Positions 26,635 through 37,748 of a stretch of DNA of 64,000 bases are shown one piece after another. The notes beneath the pieces were generated by a model that ran no database searches, was not told the DNA's origin, and was given only the letters and a program-made list of their open reading frames with translations. The position numbers and the translations under genes are program-made. The stretch is taken from positions 62,001-126,000 of the forward strand of contig NZ_AOMD01000025.1 of assembly GCF_000336915.1 (NCBI RefSeq), in the 5' to 3' direction. Numbering within the stretch: position 1 is the first letter of the stretch; each line of letters opens with the position of its first letter. This DNA is from Halococcus saccharolyticus DSM 5350. Its GTDB lineage: Archaea; Halobacteriota; Halobacteria; Halobacteriales; Halococcaceae.

Positions 26635-27150
26635 ATGTTCGAGAGCGGGCGGTTCGTCGCCGAACACGTCACGCCGGTCACGGACGAACAGATCCAACCG
26701 AACGGTGTCGACTTGACACTCGAAGCGGTGTTCGAACAGCACGAGCCGGGCCATATTGGCGTCGACGGCAAGGAGATCGGCGATCGCCACCGACGCCGCG
26801 AACACGTCACCGAAGGACCAGGAGCCGACGACATCGATTTCGGGACCGATACCGCGACCGACCCGTACTATCTCCCACCGGGTGGGTACGTCGTCCGGTA
26901 CGCCGAAACCGTCCGGATCCCCGACGGTCACATCGGGTTCATCCACCCACGGTCGTCGCTCATGCGCAACTCGTGCATGCTCAACACCGCAGTCTGGGAC
27001 GCAGGGTACGAGGGGCGTGGCGAGGGGCTTCTCCAGGTGCACCACGACATCGAGATCGAGCGCAGCGCGCGCATCGCCCAGCTCGTGCTCGCCGAGGCCG
27101 ACCACGACGGTGTGTACGACGGAAGCTACCAGGGCGAGAACGTCGACTGA
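26635..27150 (+). CDS. dCTP deaminase/dUTPase family protein
   Basis: A 171-residue protein of the DCD/dUTPase superfamily. It contains IQPNGVDLTLEAVF near the N-terminus and HPRSSLMRN, the nucleotide-binding serine motif, plus a C-terminal QLVLAEAD strand. Such enzymes hydrolyse dUTP or deaminate dCTP, keeping uracil out of DNA. Which reaction applies is not decidable by eye; haloarchaeal relatives are usually called dUTPases. It is divergent from aconitase and convergent with the next gene. Confidence 0.82.
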   Translation: MFESGRFVAEHVTPVTDEQIQPNGVDLTLEAVFEQHEPGHIGVDGKEIGDRHRRREHVTEGPGADDIDFGTDTATDPYYLPPGGYVVRYAETVRIPDGHIGFIHPRSSLMRNSCMLNTAVWDAGYEGRGEGLLQVHHDIEIERSARIAQLVLAEADHDGVYDGSYQGENVD

Positions 27151-27176
27151 TCGACGTCAGACCGTCGGACGGAGCG

Positions 27177-28223
27177 TCACTCGTCCCACGCGATGTCCTC
27201 GGTCCGGGCGGACTCGCGCAGGATGAACGGTCCGATCGAGAGGGTTCGTTTCGCGACCGTGGCGATCCGGAGGATGAAAGAGAGCAGTAGCATGAACGGG
27301 ATCAGTGCGATCGTCGACGCGGCGCTTGCGACCCAAACGAGGTTCTCGACGCCGAACGTGGTTCCGGTAATCGAGCCGGGATTGGCGACGTACAGCATCA
27401 TCGAGAGGACCACGACCAACGCCGGCACGGCCGAGTAGAGCATCGCACGCGAGAGGTTGATGAGTTCCCACTCGAAGTACAGCGTCTTGAAATGCTCGCG
27501 TGCCGGGCCGAAGAACTTGAGTACCTCGATGAGACTCTCGAAGGCGTCGTCGGTCTCGTCGGTCACCGCGTCCTCGTGTTCGTTGCGGAGGCGGCGCGCC
27601 TCGTAGATCTTCCACGAGTAGTTGTAATCGAGCGCGGCGAACAGGAGATCGAACGTGCCGAATTGGGCGTCTTCGAGCTGGTTACCGACCGTTTCGGCGT
27701 TTACGGTGAGGCTGTCGACGTAGTCCTCGGTGCGTTCTTTGAACTGCTCGTCTCGACTCTCCGAGACGGCCTCTTCGAGCGCGTTTGCGCGCGTCTGCGT
27801 CACGTCAATGATCGCTCGGAGGAAACTCGATGGCTCCGGAGGACTGATCGGGGCCTCGATCGCGGTCTCGACGTCCTCGCGGAAGTCCATTGCGCCCGCC
27901 ATCCGTTCGCGCTGGTCGTCGACCGCACCGAGCTCCTGGGAGAGTACGAGCTGGTTGATCGTGACCACGAGGGTGACGCCGGTGATGATGGCGGTCAGAA
28001 AGCCCTGGAAAACGGTTTCGAGGGGATCACCCGAGACGAGCGCTCGCGAGATCGGTGCGGGATCGAGCACGCCGAGCACGACGAGCGAAATGAACACCAG
28101 TCCGAGCGGGATCGTTGCGATCACCCGCCGGTCGGCGTCCAGCAACAGCCACAGCTTCGTCCGACTCTCGCCGACCCGCTCGCGCATCGTATCGCTCGGC
28201 TGGTCGGCGTCCGACTCGGCCAT
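27177..28223 (-). CDS. haloarchaeal four-helix membrane protein of unknown function
   Basis: A 348-residue protein with two hydrophobic segments near residues 35-90, a long polar and partly coiled domain (about 95-255), and two more segments near the C-terminus. The topology resembles a cytoplasmic domain held between two helical hairpins. No known motif is visible. The start is uncertain: in-frame ATGs at 28223, 28232 and 28250 are all possible. It follows the PspA gene on the same strand by about 85 nt, so a role in envelope stress is conceivable but unproven. Confidence 0.65.
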   Translation of the reverse strand: MAESDADQPSDTMRERVGESRTKLWLLLDADRRVIATIPLGLVFISLVVLGVLDPAPISRALVSGDPLETVFQGFLTAIITGVTLVVTINQLVLSQELGAVDDQRERMAGAMDFREDVETAIEAPISPPEPSSFLRAIIDVTQTRANALEEAVSESRDEQFKERTEDYVDSLTVNAETVGNQLEDAQFGTFDLLFAALDYNYSWKIYEARRLRNEHEDAVTDETDDAFESLIEVLKFFGPAREHFKTLYFEWELINLSRAMLYSAVPALVVVLSMMLYVANPGSITGTTFGVENLVWVASAASTIALIPFMLLLSFILRIATVAKRTLSIGPFILRESARTEDIAWDE

Positions 28224-28307
28224 ACTCACCATCCCATCGCTGTCGGGCAAAAGGTTGTGGTTGCGGCCGCTCGGAACGGAACCCGCTACCGACGGGGGCT
28301 CGTTCGG

Positions 28308-29168
28308 TTACGTGTCCTCGTCGTTCTGGAGCTCTTCGAGCTCGGCCTCGACCGCGGGATCGGCCGACTCGTCACTGCCACCGTTGGCTCCGTTGCTCGT
28401 GGCGTCGACCTCGGTGGTCGCCGATTCGACCTCCTCGCTTGCCGACTCGCTCGCCGTCTCGGAACCACCGTCGGCCCCCATCTCGGCCTGAAGCGTTTCG
28501 AGTTCGGCGTCGACCTCTCTGTCGGAACTGAGCGATTCGAGTTCGCGATCTAGCTGGTCTTTATCCGAGAGAGCGTCCTCGAACGCACCCGACTCTTCGA
28601 GTTCGTCCATCGCCGCCGCGCGGGCTTCCATGTCCTCGGTCCGCTCGTTCGCGCGCTCGATCGACCGGCTCACGTCCTCCATCTCGTCGCCTGCACCAGT
28701 CATCGCTTCGGACACTCTCGTACTCGCTTCGGCAGCCTCGTAGCGCGCTTTCATGCTCTCCTTTTTCGTGCGGAACTCTTCGATCCGACCCTGGAGGGTG
28801 TTTTTCTTCTCGACGAGCTGATCCTGGGTGTTCTGGAGTTCGGCGATCTGGCTCTCGAGGTCCTCGATCTGGGTCATCTTCTGCTTTTTCTTTTCGAGGG
28901 CCTGGCGCGCGAGATCCTCGCGGTCCTGACGGACGGCCTCGCGGGCCTGGTCGTTGTGCTTCTCGACGTTTTCCTCCAGCCGGCGCTTCTGAATCTCGAG
29001 GCGTTTCTTCTGGGTGGTGAGGTCCGCGATCCCGCCCTTGACGTCCTGGAGCTGGTCGCGGAGCTGTTCGTAGGAGTAATCGAGCTGCTCGCTCGGGTCC
29101 TCGGCGCTGTTGAGGACCGCGTTCAGCTTCGACCGCACGACGTACGACGCGCGCGAGAGGATACCCAT
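28308..29168 (-). CDS. pspA: PspA/IM30 (ESCRT-III-like) membrane stress protein
   Basis: A 286-residue, highly charged coiled-coil protein. It begins MGILSRASYVVRSKLNAVLN, the amphipathic helix typical of PspA/Vipp1, followed by helices spanning about residues 25-220 with LRDQLQDVKGGIADLTTQKK. The acidic Ser/Thr-rich C-terminal tail is a haloarchaeal addition. PspA proteins polymerise on membranes and protect the proton gradient. The gene is divergent from an alpha/beta hydrolase gene with a 54-nt gap. Confidence 0.88.
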   Translation of the reverse strand: MGILSRASYVVRSKLNAVLNSAEDPSEQLDYSYEQLRDQLQDVKGGIADLTTQKKRLEIQKRRLEENVEKHNDQAREAVRQDREDLARQALEKKKQKMTQIEDLESQIAELQNTQDQLVEKKNTLQGRIEEFRTKKESMKARYEAAEASTRVSEAMTGAGDEMEDVSRSIERANERTEDMEARAAAMDELEESGAFEDALSDKDQLDRELESLSSDREVDAELETLQAEMGADGGSETASESASEEVESATTEVDATSNGANGGSDESADPAVEAELEELQNDEDT

Positions 29169-29222
29169 GCCGCCCGTTGGAGTCCCGTCATCTTAAAACA
29201 CCTCCTACGCGAACCCCGGACG

Positions 29223-31536
<2,314 letters not shown>

Positions 31537-31537
<1 letters not shown>

Positions 31538-32454
31538 TGGTCGACACCGAACTCTTCATCGAGGAGGCCGTCGAGGAAATCGAGAACGAGGTCGGCGACG
31601 CGAACGCGGTGATCGCGCTCTCCGGTGGTGTCGACTCGTCGGTGGCGGCCGCGCTGGCCTACGAGGCGCTCGGCGACCGTCTTACTCCTGTGTACGTCGA
31701 CACCGGTCTGATGCGCAAGGGTGAGACCGAGCAGGTCGCGGAGACGTTCTCGTACATGGACAGCCTGCGGATCGTCGATGCCCACGAGCGGTTCCTCGAC
31801 GCACTCTCCGGCGTCACGGACCCCGAGGAGAAACGTCATATCGTCGGCGAGGGGTTCATCCGTGAGTTCGAGCGCGAGGCCCGCGATGCCGAGGCCGACT
31901 ACCTCGTTCAGGGGACGATCTACCCCGACCGGATCGAGTCGGAGGGGAACATCAAATCCCACCACAACGTCGGCGGACTGCCCGACATCGTGGACTTCGA
32001 GGGGATCGTCGAACCCGTCCGGGAGCTCTACAAGGACGAGGTCCGCGAGGTCGCGCGCGCGCTCGGCCTCGACGAACTGGTGGCCGAGCGGATGCCGTTC
32101 CCCGGGCCGGGCCTCGCCGTCAGAGTTCTCGGTGAAGTCACCGAGGAGAAACTCGACGTCGCCCGCGAGGCGACCCACGCGGTCGAGGAGGAACTCGAAG
32201 CGTACGACCCGTGGCAGGCGCTCGCTGCGGTGATCGGCAAGGCCACGGGCGTGAAGGGCGACAATCGAGTTCACGGCTGGGTGGTTTCGGTCCGGGCGGT
32301 CGAGAGCCGTGACGGGATGACCGCCCGTGCCCTCGAACTCGACTGGGAGACCCTCCAGCGCCTCCAGAGCCGGATCACCGGCTCTCAGGAGAACGTCGCA
32401 CGCGTGGTCTACGACGTCACCCACAAACCGCCCGCGACCATCGAGTACGAATGA
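31537..32454 (+). CDS. guaAB: GMP synthase subunit B (ATP pyrophosphatase)
   Basis: A 305-residue ATP-PPase subunit that adenylates XMP and transfers ammonia to make GMP. The PP-loop SGGVDS is at residues 29-34, and the dimerisation domain includes [12 protein letters not shown]. Archaeal GMP synthetases are split, and this gene encodes only the synthetase part; the glutaminase subunit is not in the window. It is coupled to pyrG before it and to a small gene after it. Confidence 0.95.
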
Positions 32455-32792
32455 CGATGGAAAACGACGTCGAGACGGCAGTCGTTGCTGGCCCCGATCC
32501 TGAAGGACTCGGCGACGCGCTCGAAGCACACGGATTGTCGGTAGCGCGGATCGACGGCGCGGCGAACCGGCCGGCGTTGGAGGATGGCGGAATCGCTGAG
32601 GCGGACCTGTTCGTGCTGACCGACGTCGGTCACGCGACCTCGATCCCGGTCGCGCTCGATCTCGCGGCCGACCTCCGGGTGGTCGTCTACGCGCGTGAAT
32701 CGCTACCCGAGTTCGCGAAGGGCCAGGCGGATCTGCTCGTCGATCCCGCGCTGCTGGACCCCGATACCGTGGCCGAGGAACTCGCGGGTTAG
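32451..32792 (+). CDS. small Rossmann-like protein downstream of guaAB
   Basis: A 113-residue acidic protein with a beta-alpha-beta pattern ([20 protein letters not shown], then [17 protein letters not shown]), like an isolated nucleotide-binding half domain. It may correspond to a haloarchaeal family next to guaAB (possibly DUF7126; tentative). It overlaps the guaAB stop by 4 nt, and a second ATG lies two codons later. Coupling to pyrG and guaAB suggests a role in nucleotide synthesis or its regulation. Confidence 0.7.
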   Translation: MTMENDVETAVVAGPDPEGLGDALEAHGLSVARIDGAANRPALEDGGIAEADLFVLTDVGHATSIPVALDLAADLRVVVYARESLPEFAKGQADLLVDPALLDPDTVAEELAG

Positions 32793-33127
32793 AACGACGC
32801 CGCGAGCTCCGTTGGCGATTCGTCGCCCTCGACGCACCGCTCTTCGTACGCCGTCATGAACTCGCGGGCGACACCGATCGCATCGTCGCGACCGTCGATT
32901 CCTTCGCGGAGGGTTTCGGTTTCGTCGCCACCCTCGCGGATCGAGCGGACGCGCCAGACGTCCTGGTCGGCGTCGGCGACGTTCGGTGACGTGGGCTGGA
33001 CGACGAGTTCGATTTCGTCGGCGTGTTCGTAGCGGAGCGGTCGCTGTGGATCGTACTGTCCGGCTTTTCCTTCGGTGTCGTCGACCTCCGTCCAGCCGCC
33101 AGGAAGTCCATCGTCAGTAGCGCTCAT
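32789..33127 (-). CDS. small conserved hypothetical protein (112 aa)
   Basis: A 112-residue acidic soluble protein (MSATDDGLPGGWTEVDD...). A beta-rich middle (EIELVVQPTSPN, VWRVRSIREG) is followed by an alpha-helical end with AREFMTAYEER. No known motif. Its stop overlaps the convergent small gene by 4 nt. Typical of a short halophile-specific family. Confidence 0.65.
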   Translation of the reverse strand: MSATDDGLPGGWTEVDDTEGKAGQYDPQRPLRYEHADEIELVVQPTSPNVADADQDVWRVRSIREGGDETETLREGIDGRDDAIGVAREFMTAYEERCVEGDESPTELAASF

Positions 33128-33163
33128 CGAAAGCAGGTTCGACGCCGCAGCGTAAAATCCCTC

Positions 33164-33838
33164 CTACCGGAGCGACCGCGCGAGGTCCGCGAGCCGCTGG
33201 TCACCGTCTCGAACGAACGGGACGCCGTGGCCCATTCCGAGGCCGTCGAACACGGGCGCGCACTCGGCGAGCGAGCGGACGCTCGCGGCGGCCTCGCGGG
33301 TGTCGTAGCTCATGGGCCACGCCGAGACGGTGAGCGCGCCAGCACTCTCGAAGACGAGATCGCCGAGAAACCCCGCTGAGCGCTCTTCGCTGACGAACGC
33401 AGTGTGGCCGGGGGTGTGGCCAGGCGTGTGGTAAGCGGTGAACGAGCCGACCGCCTCACCGTCGTCGATCGGCGCGACTGGGAGGTCCGGCGTGCCGACG
33501 AACGGCCCCATGGCTCGCTGGAACGCGCCCTTGTGGTTGCGCCACGGCGGCTTTGCATCCCCGGTGAGCACCCGTGCGTCGGCCGCACCCGCCCGCACGA
33601 CCGCGTCGAGGTCATCGAGTCGGTCGAGTGCGCCGACGTGATCCATGTCGTAGTGGGTCAGGAGAACGCGCTCGATATCCGCGACGGCGTGGCCCGTCTC
33701 CTCGATGCCAGCCGCAATGGCCCTCGCGCCGAGCGGCGTTCCGGCGTCGACCAGTGTGAGGACATCGTCCTCGATCAGGTACGCGTTCACGCCGCGGAGA
33801 TCGAACCACCAGATGCCGTCACCGAGTTGCGTGGCCAT
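33164..33838 (-). CDS. MBL-fold metallo-hydrolase
   Basis: A 224-residue metallo-beta-lactamase-fold protein. The metal motif reads THYDMDHVGAL, in which the first His of the usual HxHxDH is retained and Tyr replaces the residue before Asp-Met-Asp-His. Further ligands are the His of HTPGHTPGHT and the Asp of FLGDLVF, and GMGHG follows. This is the glyoxalase II/lactonase-like type. ATG 33838 is preferred because the extended frame is Arg/Pro-rich. It is divergent from the creatininase-family gene. Confidence 0.85.
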   Translation of the reverse strand: MATQLGDGIWWFDLRGVNAYLIEDDVLTLVDAGTPLGARAIAAGIEETGHAVADIERVLLTHYDMDHVGALDRLDDLDAVVRAGAADARVLTGDAKPPWRNHKGAFQRAMGPFVGTPDLPVAPIDDGEAVGSFTAYHTPGHTPGHTAFVSEERSAGFLGDLVFESAGALTVSAWPMSYDTREAAASVRSLAECAPVFDGLGMGHGVPFVRDGDQRLADLARSLR

Positions 33839-33951
33839 GACGGAGGTACGATCCACGAGGTGAAACCTCCGGCGCTTGCGTCGGAAACCGAAGCACGCCA
33901 CCGCAGTCGGAGCGAACGAACGGACGAGCGGGGCGGCATCGGCGGACGAAC

Positions 33952-33959
33952 GTTTAATA
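33952..33959 (+). promoter_or_regulatory. TATA-like box of the creatininase-family gene
   Basis: The sequence GTTTAATA or a one-base shift of it lies about 30-35 nt upstream of ATG 33988 in the divergent spacer, consistent with a haloarchaeal TATA element. Confidence 0.4.
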
Positions 33960-33987
33960 CTCCCGCCTGTGACGGCGGTAGTTGCCG

Positions 33988-34746
33988 ATGTCTTCTCGCA
34001 CGTCAGTCCGGCTAGCGGAGCACACGTGGCCGGAGATCGAGGCAGCGCTCGACGACGGCACCACGACGGCGGTCGTGGCCGTCGGATCGGTCGAACAGCA
34101 CGGCCCACATCTTCCGGTGATCATGGACACGCTCGCGGGCGACGAACTCTCGCGGCGGATCGCCGACCGCCTTGGCGACGCCCTCGCCGCACCCACGATC
34201 CGACCCGGCTGCTCGGGCCATCACATGGCGTTCCCCGGCACGATCACGATCGCGCCCGAGACGCTGATGGATCTGGTTCGATCGTACTGTGAGTCGCTCG
34301 ACGAGCACGGGTTCGAGCACGTCGTTCTCGTTCCGACCCACGGCGGCAACTTCGCGCCCGTCAACACCGTCGCACCCGAGATCGCCCGCGAGATCGATGC
34401 GAACGTGATCGCGATCGCGGATCTCGACGAGAACATGCGGCTGATGAACGAAGGACTCCGCGAGGCCGGTGTCGAATACGAGGAGCCGGTGATCCACGCG
34501 GGAGCCGCCGAAACCGCGATCGTGCTCGCGGTGAACGAGGGCCTCGTCCGGACGGACGAACTCGCGGTCGGTCACGAAGGCGAGGTGTCGGCATCCAGAC
34601 TGCTCAGCGAAGGGTTCGATGCGATCAGCGAGAACGGGGTTCTCGGCGATCCGCGGGAAGGAACGGCCGAAGCGGGTGAGGCGATTCTCGAACGGATCGC
34701 GACCGCGTACGCCGAGCGGATCGACGCCGAACGCGACGCCACCTGA
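33988..34746 (+). CDS. creatininase family protein (ArfB/MftE-like)
   Basis: A 252-residue amidohydrolase of the creatininase superfamily. Metal-binding motifs are EQHGPHLP near residue 38, a conserved Asp in VIMDTLAGDE, and THGGNFAPV. In archaea one member (ArfB) deformylates an early intermediate of F420 and riboflavin synthesis; others act on creatinine or peptides. The role cannot be fixed here. ATG 33988 is preferred to a TTG two codons earlier. Confidence 0.85.
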   Translation: MSSRTSVRLAEHTWPEIEAALDDGTTTAVVAVGSVEQHGPHLPVIMDTLAGDELSRRIADRLGDALAAPTIRPGCSGHHMAFPGTITIAPETLMDLVRSYCESLDEHGFEHVVLVPTHGGNFAPVNTVAPEIAREIDANVIAIADLDENMRLMNEGLREAGVEYEEPVIHAGAAETAIVLAVNEGLVRTDELAVGHEGEVSASRLLSEGFDAISENGVLGDPREGTAEAGEAILERIATAYAERIDAERDAT

Positions 34747-34779
34747 GAACTACGACGGCGTCCGTCGGTACCGATCTCC

Positions 34780-35598
34780 TCAGAACGGGAGACGCTGACG
34801 GAGGAAGCTCGACGCGGTGCGCGAGAGCGACGGCCGCGCGATCGCGTCCATCTCCGCGTCGGTGAGTTCGAAGTCGAACACCTGGAGGTTGGCTTCGAGG
34901 TGCGCGGGACTCGTGGATTTCGGGATGGTCGAGACGTTCTCCTGCTGGACCAGCCACCGGAGCGCGACCTGGGCGGGCGTCTTGCCGTAGCGCGCGCCGA
35001 CGTCCCGGAGCACGTCGTCGTCGACCGCGCCGCCGTGGGCCAGTGGGCTGTACGCCGTCAGCATGACATCGTTGATCTGGCAGTAATCCAGCAGCGTCGT
35101 CTGATCCCAGAACGGGTGGTACTGGACCTGGTCGGCGAGGATCGGCGCGTCGGCGTGCTCACGTGCGGCGTGGAGCCGCTCGACGCCGAAGTTCGAGACG
35201 CCGATGTGCTCCACCGCCCCGTCGTTGACGAGTTCGTCCATCGCGTCGAGGGTTTCCGAGAGGTCGGCCACCGGGTTCGGCTGGTGGATCAGGAGGAGGT
35301 CCACGTACTCGGTCCGGAGTTTATCGAGACTCTCACGGGCGGAGTCGAGAACCGAGTCACGGTCTCGATTGCCGGCATCGAGCTTGGTGGTGAGGAAGAC
35401 GTCCTCGCGGTCGACGTCGGCAGTGTCGATCGCCGCGCCGACCTCACGCTCGTTGCCGTACGCCTGGGCGGTGTCGATCCGGCGATAGCCGAGATCGAGT
35501 GCGGTCGACACGGCGCGCCGGCAGGTCGGGCCGGTCATCCGCCACGTACCGAGCCCGATGGCCGGGACCGAGACACCCTGGATAGTGACGTGTTCCAT
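34780..35598 (-). CDS. aldo/keto reductase
   Basis: A 272-residue AKR family (alpha/beta)8-barrel NAD(P)H-dependent reductase. The catalytic tetrad is visible: Asp and Tyr in RIDTAQAYGNE, Lys in TTKL, and His in LIHQP. The cofactor segment IPKSTSPAHLEANL is intact. The closest pattern is 2,5-diketo-D-gluconate reductase-like. The extended frame upstream is unlikely coding. It is convergent with the creatininase-family gene. Confidence 0.9.
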   Translation of the reverse strand: MEHVTIQGVSVPAIGLGTWRMTGPTCRRAVSTALDLGYRRIDTAQAYGNEREVGAAIDTADVDREDVFLTTKLDAGNRDRDSVLDSARESLDKLRTEYVDLLLIHQPNPVADLSETLDAMDELVNDGAVEHIGVSNFGVERLHAAREHADAPILADQVQYHPFWDQTTLLDYCQINDVMLTAYSPLAHGGAVDDDVLRDVGARYGKTPAQVALRWLVQQENVSTIPKSTSPAHLEANLQVFDFELTDAEMDAIARPSLSRTASSFLRQRLPF

Positions 35599-35712
35599 AC
35601 TGTGACGGGGAGCGGCGCGCGTAAAACGCTCCCGTCTCATCGCATTTACCGTCCCGTCGCCACCCCCTTGGACGGGCGAAACGGCTACGGCGTTCGCCCT
35701 CGTCGTCGAGAT

Positions 35713-36027
35713 GTGCTCGATCAGTATCCCGACCTCGATCCGGACGAGGGTGAAGTTCTGACCGAAGAACTCCACGTTAGCGACGACGTCCTCGTGAAGG
35801 CGTTCGCGCTCGGTCCCGGCGCGACGGTCGACCCTCACGACCATCCCGATGCGACCAACGTTTTCCACGTGCTCGACGGGACGGTCGTCGTGACTAGGGA
35901 CGACGAGGAAGAGCGGGTGAGCGCGCCCGGCGTCGTCCCCAACGAGCGTGGAGCGGTCCACGGTGCGCACAACGAGACCGACGAACGGACGGTACTCACC
36001 GCGAGTCTGTGTCCGCTGCCGAGTTGA
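35713..36027 (+). CDS. small cupin-domain protein
   Basis: A 104-residue single cupin. The metal motif DPHDHPDATNVFHVLDG gives the two His and Glu/Asn-type pattern of cupin motif 1, and the second motif includes NERGAVHGAHN. Such small cupins bind metals or sugars; function unknown. The upstream frame overlaps the aldo/keto reductase on the other strand, so GTG 35713 is the likely start, though it has no obvious ribosome-binding site. Confidence 0.7.
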   Translation: MLDQYPDLDPDEGEVLTEELHVSDDVLVKAFALGPGATVDPHDHPDATNVFHVLDGTVVVTRDDEEERVSAPGVVPNERGAVHGAHNETDERTVLTASLCPLPS

Positions 36028-36363
36028 GACAACGACCGGTCGATGGACTGTTGAGAGCGACGCTCCCGGTAACAAGTCGTCGTTCGGCCGGAAAAGCGGC
36101 GTGACGGGATCGAGCGACCGACGATGGTGGTGGCGGTGGGTCGGTCGGCTCGAACACCCGCCCGACGTGATTGGCAGTAGCGGTGGCGGTGCCGCATTTC
36201 TGGCGAGGCCGTCAGAACGAATGAATTTCACGGCCGTACTTTCGGCATTCCTCTATAGAGATCTGTGAAAGACGTTGTCGTGAGTAATCGGACGACGAGT
36301 GATCGGTGCTCCGATGAGTCGAGCGACCGCGAAGCGATCCCCACCGCCCCCACTTCGCACTCG
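36028..36363. other. intergenic region without a recognised gene
   Basis: A 336-nt gap between the cupin gene and the end of the kynureninase gene, which converge. It contains GGTGG-type runs near 36125-36195 and an A/T-richer patch at 36220-36275, but no convincing ORF, tRNA or hairpin repeat was seen. It may hold transcription ends of both neighbours. Confidence 0.5.
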
Positions 36364-37659
36364 TCAGGAGACACCCGACCGATCGGCGTCGAACCGTTCG
36401 TGTGCCGCCGTATCGAGGATTTTCCGCCAGCGTTCGACGGCGTCCCACACGTCGGCGTAGCTGGTGTACAGCGGCGACGGACACATCCTGACGACGTTCG
36501 GCGGGCGGAAATCGACAACCACACCGCTCTCAGTCAACGCCTGCGCGATCCGTTCGGCGTCGGGATGTTCGATCGCGACGTGTCCGCCCCGCCGCCCGGG
36601 ATCGCGGGGCGTCCCGATGGTACAGCCGTCCGCGCCGTCGATCTCGTTACCGAGGCGGTCGTCGACGAGAGCGACGAGATACGACGTCAGGTCGAGCGAC
36701 TTCTCGCGGATCGCGTCGATTCCGACCTCGTCGATGAGATCGAGCGCGCCGTCGAGCGGCGCGGCGCTGAATATCGGGATCGTACCGATCTGGTACGCGC
36801 CGGCGTCGGCCGCCGGGGTGAACGTCGGATTCATATCGAACTGGGTCGCCTTCTCGTGACCCCACCAGCCGGCGAGGGCGGGCATCGTGCCGAAGTGGTT
36901 CTGATTGACGTAGAGACCCGCGATCGCGCCCGGCCCGGCGTTGAGGTACTTGTACGAACACCAGACGGCGAAGTCGACCTCCCACTCCGAGAGATCGTGC
37001 GAGACGACACCGATCGAGTGCGCGAGATCGAAGCCGGCGAGCACGTCCCGCTCGTGGGCCGCTCTCGTGAGATACTCGATATCGAGGAGCTGGCCGCTCC
37101 GGTAGAGCACCGACGGCATGAACAGGATGTCCACGTCGTGGTCGTCCATCGCCGCAACGACGCGCTCCTCGTCGATCGTCCGGCCGTCGACGCTCTCGAC
37201 GGCCACGAGATGGTCGTCGGGGTCGAGACCGCGCTGGCGGAACTGCGCCCTGATCGCGTAGTGGTCCGTCGGAAAGTCGAGTTCGTTCACGAGGATTTTC
37301 GACCCATCGTCGAGCCCATCGAGGAACGTGCCGATCAGGGTGTGGATGTTGACTGTCGTGGCGTTCGCCACCACCACCTCGGACTCGCGTGCGCCGACGA
37401 GCGGCGCGAGCCGGTCGCCGAGGCGCTCGCCGTAGCGAAACCACGGCGGGTCGGCGTCGGTCCAGCCCCGGACCCCCAGCTCCCGCCACTCGTCGATCGC
37501 GTCGTCGAGTGCGCGCTCGGCGTCGGCCGACAGCGGTCCGAGCGAGTTCCCGTCGAGATAGATCTCGGCGGGGACCGTGAACCGTTCGGCACACCACGCC
37601 AGCGGATCGTCCCGATCCAGCCGCTCGGCGGACGCCCTGTCGGCGTCGAACTCGTCCAT
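36364..37659 (-). CDS. kynU: kynureninase
   Basis: A 431-residue PLP enzyme that cleaves kynurenine to anthranilate and alanine. The N-terminal IYLDGNSLGPL, the ligand segment GFDLAHS (around residues 209-215) and the PLP lysine Lys237 in CSYKYLNAGPG are typical, as is the late WGHE segment. The length is normal. A same-strand alpha/beta hydrolase gene ends about 90 nt upstream of its start, and this hydrolase could supply kynurenine from N-formylkynurenine. No tryptophan dioxygenase gene is in the window. Confidence 0.93.
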   Translation of the reverse strand: MDEFDADRASAERLDRDDPLAWCAERFTVPAEIYLDGNSLGPLSADAERALDDAIDEWRELGVRGWTDADPPWFRYGERLGDRLAPLVGARESEVVVANATTVNIHTLIGTFLDGLDDGSKILVNELDFPTDHYAIRAQFRQRGLDPDDHLVAVESVDGRTIDEERVVAAMDDHDVDILFMPSVLYRSGQLLDIEYLTRAAHERDVLAGFDLAHSIGVVSHDLSEWEVDFAVWCSYKYLNAGPGAIAGLYVNQNHFGTMPALAGWWGHEKATQFDMNPTFTPAADAGAYQIGTIPIFSAAPLDGALDLIDEVGIDAIREKSLDLTSYLVALVDDRLGNEIDGADGCTIGTPRDPGRRGGHVAIEHPDAERIAQALTESGVVVDFRPPNVVRMCPSPLYTSYADVWDAVERWRKILDTAAHERFDADRSGVS

Positions 37660-37748
37660 ATGCCCAGGCTACTCGTCCGGGGTACAATGTCCTGTCGGCG
37701 TTCGGTTCGACTGTGTGTTCTCTCGCTTCCGCCGACCGTCTAACGAAC

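Noticed and set aside
36222-36268. A tiny ORF encoding about 15 residues with a hydrophobic stretch
   Set aside because: It has no promoter, ribosome-binding site or conservation that can be judged here, and is too short to support.
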